A stretch of DNA of 12,717 nucleotides from Nitrospiraceae bacterium (GTDB taxonomy: Bacteria; Nitrospirota; Thermodesulfovibrionia; Thermodesulfovibrionales; UBA9159): contig DMNE01000514.1 in the NCBI GenBank assembly GCA_003453735.1, forward strand, positions 194 to 12,910. Reading direction: 5' to 3'. The position numbers were made by a program, and so were the translations under genes. Within the stretch, counting starts at the first letter, position 1; every line of letters starts with the position of its first letter. Below the pieces are notes generated by a model that searched no databases, was not told the DNA's origin, and saw only the letters and a list, made by a program, of their open reading frames with translations. This document shows positions 6,584 through 12,717 of this stretch, piece after piece.

Positions 6584-8880
6584 GCCCTGTGCGTATCTCT
6601 GAAGATCTTGGAAAGGGAAAGAAAGATTCTGTCTGAAACTATTTCTTCAAAGGTTCGCACTGTTTTTTGCATCCAGTTGGGATATTCATCAACCGTACCC
6701 GGCATGTTCTGCTGATCCATGGTGCCGATCATATCATCAAGACTCACGAGCAGCAGGTTGCAGGGAGTCAGCGCGAGACAGTGGTATATGGCGAGGCAGA
6801 GATCGGGCGTCATCTCAGGAATCATTTTCGGATCTGCAACATAATCATCGGTAAGAATGTCTAGAGACGTGAGGAGGGAGAATATACGTCTCCTATCCAT
6901 CTCTCTGGCAATAATGTGTTCTTGCCAGAGAGGATCTTCACCGGACAGACCCAATTGTTTTTTAATCGTTAAATCCCTGCCGGCCCAGTACCCGGAGAGC
7001 GTTGGAAGGTCGTGCGTCGTTACCGCACATAATGCAATGTCAGGATACCTGTCAGGCGGAAGAAATGAAAGGTCAGGATAATTCCTCTCAAAGTAGAAAA
7101 GCCTGTATGAAAGCATCTTGAATCTTTGAAGCATTTCCCTTGCATTCTCAGCTATAGTGCCGAGGTCTTCGGCTATTACTACTGTCCCATTCAGAACACT
7201 TTCCAATGCAATGATCCGCAGAAGATCCTCAGCAGGGCATCTTACGTACGCTCCTTCCTTAGCCGACACCCCCCTAGGTACCCAGAAGAGCCTGAACATG
7301 CCCAGTGCATGGTCTATTCGCAGAGCACCGCCGTATTGCATATTCTTTCTGATCGTTTGTATGAACAATTCATACCCTGTCTCTTTCAGTTTCTCGGGAA
7401 TCAGAGGTGGAAATCCCCAATTCTGACCATTCACGTTAAAATCATCTGGAGGTGCACCGACATCCGCTCCCTCTGCAACGGCATCCCGATACCCCCATAC
7501 ATCGCTTCCGCCGCCCACTGAACCAACAGCGAGGTCATGATAAAGCCCGATAGCCATATTAAGATTTCTGGCCTTTTCTGCTATCGCTTTCATTTGTCCG
7601 TCGATACACCACTGGACATATTGGTAAAAGAGTATCGCCTTTTTCTTCTTCCTTCTGAATTCCCGAACGGTCTCATTCGAGAGGTTCCGATATTCCTCAG
7701 GCCACTCCTGCCATGAATAGCAAGGGGATGGGGCCATGGTTTTGTGGCCAACTCTGCGACCCTGAAAAAACTCCGAGATTGCCATGTATATGGAGAACGA
7801 TTCGAGGGCTTCACCTTCTTCCGACCGGTATCGTTCAAAGTCTTTGCTCCTCTGGGTACTGCGTTTATAGTGTCTTTCATAAAAGAGATCAAAGGCCTTT
7901 CTGAGTACTCTGTCCTTCAGTGAAGCGATCTTCTCGTAGTCAATCAGTGCCTCTTTTCTGAGTTCCTCCAACTCTCTTTTGAAAATTGCAGAGCTGAGCA
8001 TCTTCCTTGCATCTTCTGATTCCATCACTTCGGGTATATTTTCTACGTCAAGGTAAATAAGATTCTTGTACAGCCTGCTTATAGGAGAATACGGGCTGAT
8101 GCCGAAGGGTCTTGCGTTTGGAATTGCATGCAGAGGATTAATTCCGACAAATGCACCTTTGAGGCTGGAAACCCATTCCACAATTTTTTTAAGGTCGGTA
8201 AAATCGCCGTTACCCCAATTCCTGGCTGAACGGATTGCATAGAGATTAATCGAAAGCCCCCATGTCTTGCCCCCCCGCTGGTCAGAGGGCAGATAACACT
8301 CATCAGGAGTTATGATAAGCCTGGCAGTTTTCCGGAGGTGAGTTTCCCATCCCTGCAAGCTTCCTTGCAAGACGGGCTCCGCAAGCCCGCATTCCACCGT
8401 GATTCGATAATAGCCGATATTAGGGGGAGTCCTGCTCACAAGGTTTACCTTTATGTATCGGATATTCTCTATCCATTGCTGCTCAGACACGATAATGTCA
8501 TTCCCTGAAAGACTGGATTCATCTCTCCGTCCCTTCTCATCCGCTATGCACCATGAGAGCAGCAGGGTATTCTCTTCACCCTGCTTGACGGGGATATACA
8601 CGGGGACTGTCAATAGCGGCTCATTCACTGAGGCAATTTTTACAGGCTCGAGAAAGCTTTTCCAGGATTTCCACCGTTGCTCTTCGATCTCCTGTGTTAT
8701 ATCTGCGGGGGAATCAACCCTCAGTTTCATTGCCCTGAGAATGGCCTGTTTGGTTTCGACTGAGGGTATCCGTCTCTTTCCAAAGACATCAAAGTATTCA
8801 GGGATGATGCCACAGAGCTGTGACAGCTCATGGATCAACTCGTCAGAGATTGGCCTGTTCGCGTCGTCATGGTCTCCCAT
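6574..8880 (-). CDS. malQ: 4-alpha-glucanotransferase (amylomaltase), GH77
   Basis: A cytoplasmic enzyme that transfers maltooligosaccharide segments between alpha-1,4-glucans, used in maltodextrin and glycogen metabolism. It is 768 residues long, longer than the roughly 500-residue short form and slightly longer than E. coli MalQ. About 200 N-terminal residues form an accessory region before the GH77 barrel. The barrel opens with WGLSINLYAIRSARNWGNGDF and continues with GINPLHA and GISPYSPISR. The 250s-like loop is seen as GAPPDDFNVNGQNWGFPP (475-492). The catalytic nucleophile is D523 in RIDHALG, the acid/base E571 in IAEDLGT, and the third Asp D624 in THDLPT. All three are intact. ATG at 8880 is chosen; an in-frame TTG at 8889 is possible, and neither has a strong ribosome binding site. 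It lies 31 bases after the small Cys-rich gene and is probably cotranscribed with it. Confidence 0.95.
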   Translation of the reverse strand: MGDHDDANRPISDELIHELSQLCGIIPEYFDVFGKRRIPSVETKQAILRAMKLRVDSPADITQEIEEQRWKSWKSFLEPVKIASVNEPLLTVPVYIPVKQGEENTLLLSWCIADEKGRRDESSLSGNDIIVSEQQWIENIRYIKVNLVSRTPPNIGYYRITVECGLAEPVLQGSLQGWETHLRKTARLIITPDECYLPSDQRGGKTWGLSINLYAIRSARNWGNGDFTDLKKIVEWVSSLKGAFVGINPLHAIPNARPFGISPYSPISRLYKNLIYLDVENIPEVMESEDARKMLSSAIFKRELEELRKEALIDYEKIASLKDRVLRKAFDLFYERHYKRSTQRSKDFERYRSEEGEALESFSIYMAISEFFQGRRVGHKTMAPSPCYSWQEWPEEYRNLSNETVREFRRKKKKAILFYQYVQWCIDGQMKAIAEKARNLNMAIGLYHDLAVGSVGGGSDVWGYRDAVAEGADVGAPPDDFNVNGQNWGFPPLIPEKLKETGYELFIQTIRKNMQYGGALRIDHALGMFRLFWVPRGVSAKEGAYVRCPAEDLLRIIALESVLNGTVVIAEDLGTIAENAREMLQRFKMLSYRLFYFERNYPDLSFLPPDRYPDIALCAVTTHDLPTLSGYWAGRDLTIKKQLGLSGEDPLWQEHIIAREMDRRRIFSLLTSLDILTDDYVADPKMIPEMTPDLCLAIYHCLALTPCNLLLVSLDDMIGTMDQQNMPGTVDEYPNWMQKTVRTFEEIVSDRIFLSLSKIFRDTHRASD

Positions 8881-8911
8881 TGATGTCAATGACGGCAGCG
8901 CTCGTTCCGAT

Positions 8912-9127
8912 TTACCATTTCGTTATACCGGCCAGACCGCAGTAGCCTCTCCGTAAGGTCGGCTCATCTTTCCACTCTGTTTCCTCTGTTCCGCATTTTG
9001 TGCACACATGAGGTATAGATTCTGACCACCTCCATGCCATGCATTGAGAACCAACACATTTTACCCGCGTGCTGTGAAAGGTCTCCTGACACCATTTCTC
9101 CTTCGCTACTTTTTCAGTGACAAGCAT
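8912..9127 (-). CDS. Small Cys-rich conserved hypothetical protein (71 aa)
   Basis: A 71-residue protein with no signal peptide or membrane segment. It has six cysteines: C13 (KWC), C24, C29 (CVGSQCMAWRW), C42 and C45 (CTKC), and C63 (GYCGLAG). The CxxxxCMAWRW and GYCGLAG blocks recall small hypothetical proteins I associate with environmental and phage-linked genomes, but I cannot name a function. The cysteines could bind zinc or an iron-sulphur cluster (inference). The start at 9127 is set by AGGAGG five bases upstream. The frame continues open further upstream to 9205, but that segment has no ribosome binding site and unlikely composition. It is the first gene of the unit that continues into malQ 31 bases downstream. 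A good promoter lies about 90 bases upstream. Confidence 0.75.
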   Translation of the reverse strand: MLVTEKVAKEKWCQETFHSTRVKCVGSQCMAWRWSESIPHVCTKCGTEETEWKDEPTLRRGYCGLAGITKW

Positions 9128-9216
9128 GATTGCCTCCTGCATGTATGAGAATTTTTTTGTACGGTAAAACCGCAGAGTGGTTACCTGTTGAAGAGTCCTC
9201 AGCATTCATTGTTAAA

Positions 9217-9245
9217 AATATATAGGTTTATTGAAAAACAATCAA
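9217..9245 (-). promoter_or_regulatory. Predicted sigma-70-type promoter of the Cys-rich gene and malQ
   Basis: On the minus strand, TTGATT (9245-9240) and TATATT (9222-9217) are spaced by exactly 17 bases. Transcription would start near 9210, leaving a leader of about 80 bases. In that leader GGTAACC and GGTTTTACC (about 9189-9165) can pair around a 7-base loop with a 2-base bulge. No known riboswitch fold is recognised. Confidence 0.5.
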
Positions 9246-9483
9246 GTATACAGTGAGAGATGAGAGTACTGAGTGCACCCTGAATGCACGGCGAACACAA
9301 GAAATGGTCTCCACGCATCCCTGTCAATCTATGCCTCTGTAAGCAATCATATCATTTCCGGAAAACGGATGGAGGTTTTTGTAAAGAGAACAGATGAGAT
9401 GCGACGATTGCTCCTCTCAGAGGCCATCATATTAGGATACCTAAAAGGAATCAGCTCGGTCCGGTTTATCGGTAAAAAAACTT
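9246..9483. other. Divergent intergenic region between the malQ unit and cdaA
   Basis: This is the central part of a 393-base divergent spacer. A plus-strand frame (9273-9494) could encode 73 residues, or 41 from ATG 9369, but it has no ribosome binding site and resembles nothing known. A small hairpin CCTC-TCA-GAGG lies near 9413. I see no c-di-AMP (ydaO) riboswitch or terminator. Confidence 0.4.
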
Positions 9484-9513
9484 TTGTCAATTAGAGCGGC
9501 AATCGCTTATAAT
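9484..9513 (+). promoter_or_regulatory. Predicted sigma-70-type promoter of cdaA, implying a leaderless transcript
   Basis: TTGTCA (9484-9489) and a consensus TATAAT (9508-9513) are spaced by 18 bases. The usual start point 6-8 bases downstream falls at 9519-9521, essentially on the A of the cdaA ATG at 9521. No Shine-Dalgarno sequence precedes that ATG, which agrees with leaderless translation. Confidence 0.6.
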
Positions 9514-9520
9514 TAATAGC

Positions 9521-10318
9521 ATGGAAGCGGTGAAACAGATACGGCTGTGGGATGTGCTGGACATTGTCATCGTTGCGATAATCTTCTACCGCCTCTTACT
9601 CATCATAAAGGGCACAAAGGCTGCTCAGATGCTCATCGGCCTCGGCCTTTTTCTCGTCGCTTCTCTCCTGTCCGGCTACTTTGAGCTCTACACCGTGAAC
9701 TGGATCATACAGAGTTTATGGTCCCAGATCGTGATTCTCCTGATTGTGCTTTTTCAACCAGAGATCAGGAGGGCCCTGGCGCAGATCGGCGAGGCTCGAT
9801 TTCTCCAGGCATTCACACCTGCGGAGGAGTTGAAATCCTTGGACGAGATTGTGAAGACAGCGGTTTCCCTTGCGAACAAAAAGATCGGTGCCCTCATGGT
9901 TATCGAGCGTGACACAAGCCTGAAGGACTTTGTCGAGATGGGGACTCCCCTTGACGCAAAAGTATCGAAAGAGATTCTCCTGTCGATATTCCATCCGACG
10001 TCACCTATCCACGATGGGGCGGTAGTTATCCGTGGCAACAGGATCGTAGCTGCGGGATGTTTCTTACCGATCGCCTTGAGCGCCGAAGTGAGCAAGGCAC
10101 TGGGCACACGGCACCGTGCCGGGATCGGGCTTACAGAGGAGACCGATGCTATTGCTGTCATCGTCTCGGAAGAGACAGGGATAATCTCGGTCTCCATTTC
10201 AGGCAAATTGGATTCACCCGTGGATATGGGGACGCTGCGGGACATCCTGACCGAGATCTTCACAACCAGTAAGAAGGGGGGCCCTCAAAAAGTACAGAGG
10301 TTTCAGGAAACGAAATGA
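9521..10318 (+). CDS. cdaA: Diadenylate cyclase CdaA
   Basis: A membrane-anchored enzyme that condenses two ATP into cyclic di-AMP. At 265 residues it is the usual CdaA size. Three N-terminal membrane helices lie at about 12-30, 36-52 and 62-79. The DisA_N catalytic domain follows at about 100-250, with the DGA motif at 165-167 (IHDGAVVI), the GTRHRA motif at 195-200 and the SEETG segment at 216-220. All key motifs are intact, so it should be active. The start aligns with typical CdaA N-termini (QIRLWDVLDI resembles their RxWDxLDI). There is no ribosome binding site and the promoter sits immediately upstream. The gene overlaps cdaR by 4 bases (ATGA). The neighbours cdaR and glmM are its classical partners: CdaR modulates CdaA and GlmM can inhibit it. 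C-di-AMP usually controls potassium uptake, osmotic balance and wall homeostasis. Confidence 0.96.
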   Translation: MEAVKQIRLWDVLDIVIVAIIFYRLLLIIKGTKAAQMLIGLGLFLVASLLSGYFELYTVNWIIQSLWSQIVILLIVLFQPEIRRALAQIGEARFLQAFTPAEELKSLDEIVKTAVSLANKKIGALMVIERDTSLKDFVEMGTPLDAKVSKEILLSIFHPTSPIHDGAVVIRGNRIVAAGCFLPIALSAEVSKALGTRHRAGIGLTEETDAIAVIVSEETGIISVSISGKLDSPVDMGTLRDILTEIFTTSKKGGPQKVQRFQETK

Positions 10319-10965
10319 TACGGAGAGTTCTCTTGGGGAATCTCTCACTGAAGGCGGCGGCTCTTGCGCTTGCCATACTCCTTTGGCTTTTTGTTTCATC
10401 AAAGGGGCAGATTGAGATGTCGCTTGATGTGCCCATAGAGTACATAAACATCCCTGCAGGGATCGAGATTTCAAAACATGTAGTTAAAACGGTAAACATC
10501 GTCATCAGGGGGCATGAAAGCATTCTGAAGAACATCAGGCAAGGAGAAGTGAGGGTCTCTGTGGATACGAGCAGAGCAAAGGAAGGGGAGGGAACGTTTC
10601 CTATAAAAAAAGATGACGTAAAGCTGCCGTATGCCGCAGCGGTCATAAAGATAGAGCCGTCATCAGTAAAGGTTCTCTTTGAAAAGACGATTACAAAAAC
10701 CGTGGGAATACGACCTGTCATCACCGGGATTCCTGGAAGCGGGTATGTGGTGAAGACGCTGGAGGTCAACCCGAAGGATGCGGTCATCGAAGGAGCGGAA
10801 TCCGAGGTTAGCAAAGTCGGCTATCTGAAAACAGAACCAGTTGATATTACCGGCGTGACTGAAAATGTCCGGCAAGAGACGGAACTTGCTCTGTCAGGGA
10901 GCAATATCAGGACAAGGATTCACAAGGTTGATGTCATCATCAAGATCACGAGGAGGGAGAGATGA
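10315..10965 (+). CDS. cdaR: YbbR-domain regulator CdaR
   Basis: A 216-residue membrane-anchored protein. One hydrophobic segment (about residues 10-28, LKAAALALAILLWLFVSS) is followed by an extracytoplasmic region with two apparent YbbR domains, roughly 32-110 and 112-205. The LWLFVSS sequence at the end of the helix and the recurrent beta-rich repeats ending in xVxV patterns are typical of YbbR proteins. Firmicute CdaR often has three or four repeats, so this is a short version. In studied bacteria CdaR binds and tunes the cyclase CdaA at the membrane. Its start overlaps the cdaA stop, and its own stop overlaps the glmM start, each by 4 bases. This suggests translational coupling. Confidence 0.92.
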   Translation: MIRRVLLGNLSLKAAALALAILLWLFVSSKGQIEMSLDVPIEYINIPAGIEISKHVVKTVNIVIRGHESILKNIRQGEVRVSVDTSRAKEGEGTFPIKKDDVKLPYAAAVIKIEPSSVKVLFEKTITKTVGIRPVITGIPGSGYVVKTLEVNPKDAVIEGAESEVSKVGYLKTEPVDITGVTENVRQETELALSGSNIRTRIHKVDVIIKITRRER

Positions 10966-12311
10966 GGCTTTTTGGAACAGACGGTATACGGGGGAAGATA
11001 AACAGACTTCCCATGACGCCAGAAAACGTCTTGAGAATCGGTATGGCCGCCGCAAAGGTGCTCAGAAAGGATCATGGGAGGAATATGGTCATTATCGGAA
11101 AGGACACGAGGCTTTCCGGCTATATGATCGAAAGCGCTTTGACATCGGGCATCTGTTCCATGGGCATGAACGTTACCCTTACCGGTCCCCTGCCGACCCC
11201 CGGCATCGCATTCCTCACAAGGGCATTGCGGCTTGATGCAGGCATTGTTATTTCAGCTTCTCATAATCCCTTCGAAGATAACGGCATAAAGTTTTTTGCG
11301 GCTGACGGGTGCAAGCTTCCGGACGAACTCGAAGGGATGATGGAAGAACTCGTCGCAGATGACCGTCTGGGTTCAAAACGACCTTCCGGTGCAGACATCG
11401 GAAAGACATTCAGGCTCGAAGACGCCACAGGGAGATATATCGAATATATCAAATCAACTTTACCGCGGGGAAGTACCCTCGAAGGCCTAAAGGTCGTTGT
11501 GGATTGTGCCAACGGAGCTGCGTATAAAGTGACCCCCTGGGTCTTGAGGGAACTCGGGGCAGACGTTATCACGATAAACGATGAACCTGATGGCACGAAT
11601 ATCAATGCTAACTGCGGGTCACTGCATCTGGAGGGTCTTTGCAAGGCGGTGAGAATGCATAAGGCGGATGCCGGCATTGCCCATGACGGGGACGCGGACA
11701 GGACTCTGATGTGCGACGAAAAAGGGACTGTTGTAGATGGCGACAAGATTTTGGGCCTCTGGGCGGTACTGTTCAAGAAAGAGGGCAGATTGAGGGGCAA
11801 TGCGGTTGTCTCAACAGTTATGAGCAATCTCGGGCTGGAAAATTACCTGGAAAGGATAGGGATAAAGATGCTCAGGACAAAGGTCGGCGACCGGTTTGTT
11901 GCTGAGAATATGTTACAGAACGGCTATGTTCTTGGTGGAGAACCTTCCGGACACATCATCTGTCTGGACTGCAACACAACAGGCGACGGTCCCATCACAG
12001 CGCTGCATGTCATATCAATGATGAAGAAAGAAAACACGTCACTCTCGCGGCTGGTGGCTGACATCAAGCTCTATCCCCAAATCCTTATCAATGTTGCCAT
12101 CGAAAAGAAAGCTGATATAAAGACATTTCCCGAAATTGCCCAGGCCATTAAGGATGCAGAGGAGAGTCTCGAGGGAAAAGGCAGGATTATCGTACGACCT
12201 TCGGGCACGGAACTCAAGGTACGGGTGATGGTAGAGGCTAATGAAGAAAAGCTTGCTGACAGATGCGCGCACCAGGTAGCAGGGGTTATACAACAAATGC
12301 TGTCCACATGA
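10962..12311 (+). CDS. glmM: Phosphoglucosamine mutase GlmM
   Basis: A cytoplasmic enzyme that converts glucosamine-6-phosphate to glucosamine-1-phosphate, the step before UDP-GlcNAc for peptidoglycan and lipopolysaccharide. At 449 residues it is the standard length for the family. The N-terminus reads RLFGTDGIRG. The phosphoserine motif SASHNP has its catalytic serine at S100. The magnesium loop DGDADR has ligands D242, D244 and D246. The sugar-binding loop GEPSGH is at 326-331 and the phosphate-binding loop RPSGTE at 412-417. All are intact. The start overlaps the cdaR stop by 4 bases (ATGA), with GGAGGGAG just upstream as ribosome binding site. Because GlmM can bind and inhibit CdaA, the cluster links wall-precursor supply with c-di-AMP. 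Confidence 0.97.
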   Translation: MRLFGTDGIRGKINRLPMTPENVLRIGMAAAKVLRKDHGRNMVIIGKDTRLSGYMIESALTSGICSMGMNVTLTGPLPTPGIAFLTRALRLDAGIVISASHNPFEDNGIKFFAADGCKLPDELEGMMEELVADDRLGSKRPSGADIGKTFRLEDATGRYIEYIKSTLPRGSTLEGLKVVVDCANGAAYKVTPWVLRELGADVITINDEPDGTNINANCGSLHLEGLCKAVRMHKADAGIAHDGDADRTLMCDEKGTVVDGDKILGLWAVLFKKEGRLRGNAVVSTVMSNLGLENYLERIGIKMLRTKVGDRFVAENMLQNGYVLGGEPSGHIICLDCNTTGDGPITALHVISMMKKENTSLSRLVADIKLYPQILINVAIEKKADIKTFPEIAQAIKDAEESLEGKGRIIVRPSGTELKVRVMVEANEEKLADRCAHQVAGVIQQMLST

Positions 12312-12333
12312 TATAATTAACTTTGCATCACGT

Positions 12334-12361
12334 TTCTCCGGCAGAGAGGCTGTCCTGAGAA
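12334..12361 (+). terminator. Candidate hairpin after glmM
   Basis: TTCTC-C-GG-CAG pairs with CTG-T-CC-T-GAGAA around a 5-base loop, starting 23 bases past the glmM stop codon. The stem is interrupted by mismatches. The nearest T-run (TTTT) is about 9 bases further, so termination here is uncertain. Confidence 0.3.
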
Positions 12362-12400
12362 GCAGCAGCATTTTGTACCGATATGCTCAAAGCGAACGTG

Positions 12401-12717
12401 GTGCACCCTTGAGGAGAGCCTTGTCAACCACCCGGCGTTAAAATGCCAGGCATGTGAAAGCATGTTTGAGGTTGACCAGGGAAAGCGGTAACCAATCCGC
12501 TATGTTGTACGAAGGTTCAAGACCGACGTCCGAATGCTGCCTCAGTTGGGACCTCTCGAAGCTCCGGTTGCAGACAAGGTCCGGGTAACCACGAAACGGG
12601 CCGGCGCATGCGCCGCCGTATTACATTCCCGAGGGGAGAGAGCCGAAAGCCTCAGTAACAAGGCCTGTAAGGGCACCCGAAAGGGTTGATAGGGAGGGAG
12701 CTAGCTCTAAGTTGAAT
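12401..12717 (+). mobile_element. Group II intron, 5' ribozyme part, running off the window
   Basis: From GTGCACCC at 12401 (compare the group II 5' consensus GUGYG) the plus strand becomes a highly folded, protein-free RNA. A long-range stem GTCAACC (12423-12429) with GGTTGAC (12470-12476) encloses GGCGT/ATGCC with a TAAA loop (12434-12447). AGCGG/CCGCT follows at 12484-12501. The stretch GGTTCAAG...GACGTCCGAATGC (12514-12537) and the 12-base palindrome GGCGCATGCGCC (12603-12614) follow. CCC-GAAA-GGG (12677-12686) is a GNRA tetraloop hairpin, and other purine-rich loops such as TGAAAG lie on the same strand. This looks like domain I of a bacterial group II intron, with the reverse transcriptase/maturase gene expected beyond base 12717. 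The exact 5' boundary is uncertain, and I could not identify a clear EBS1-IBS1 pairing. No terminator, tRNA or RNase P pattern fits better. Confidence 0.65.

Noticed and set aside
9128..9205. 26-residue N-terminal extension of the Cys-rich protein
   Set aside because: AGGAGG placed five bases before ATG 9127 marks the internal start, and the extension spans the predicted leader.
9273..9494. Small plus-strand frame before cdaA (73 codons, or 41 from ATG 9369)
   Set aside because: No ribosome binding site or family resemblance. Its end overlaps the predicted -35 box of cdaA. Kept only as a note on the intergenic region.
12401..12717. Alternative reading as RNase P RNA, tmRNA or rRNA
   Set aside because: The conserved cores of those RNAs are absent, and the stem and GNRA layout fits a group II intron better.

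Overview
The window looks like a bacterial chromosome segment with moderate GC content. No ribosomal RNA or other taxonomic marker is present. A Gram-negative, deep-branching anaerobe-type lineage such as Nitrospirota or a relative is a guess. It rests only on gene content: cdaA-cdaR-glmM, a DUF4015 hydrolase, and a small Cys-rich protein of a type I associate with such genomes. No gene contains a frameshift except one transposase relic.

Layout. The left 5.6 kb is read leftwards. It holds a cation-efflux-like membrane protein cut by the window edge (1-528), about 0.4 kb without a convincing gene, a YycJ-type metallo-beta-lactamase-fold hydrolase (945-1706), and a two-gene operon (1933-5632). 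The operon encodes an exported DUF4015 glycoside-hydrolase-like protein and an exported fusion of a serine beta-lactamase-fold domain with a DUF1343/NamZ domain. The fusion suggests cell-wall turnover or peptidoglycan recycling. Next comes a 0.9 kb island (5700-6570) carrying a decayed IS200/IS605 transposase gene, a perfect hairpin and possibly the tail of a divergent tnpB. A second leftward unit (6574-9127) encodes a 71-residue Cys-rich protein followed by 4-alpha-glucanotransferase MalQ. A divergent 0.4 kb intergenic region carries good sigma-70-like promoters on both sides.

Rightwards runs the tightly overlapping cluster cdaA-cdaR-glmM (9521-12311). It makes cyclic di-AMP, carries the membrane-anchored YbbR-domain regulator, and makes glucosamine-1-phosphate for wall precursor synthesis. 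Stop and start codons overlap by 4 bases at both joints. The predicted cdaA promoter lies so close to its ATG that a leaderless mRNA is expected. About 90 bases past glmM the sequence becomes a folded, GNRA-rich RNA that I read as the 5' ribozyme part of a group II intron. It runs off the right edge, and its encoded reverse transcriptase would lie beyond.

Two themes recur: envelope and peptidoglycan metabolism (DUF4015, AmiE-like/NamZ fusion, GlmM, c-di-AMP) and traces of mobile elements of two kinds. I found no CRISPR array, tRNA or clear novel defence system. The most notable items are the AmiE-NamZ fusion, the cysteine-bearing efflux protein, the leaderless cdaA, and the two mobile-element traces.
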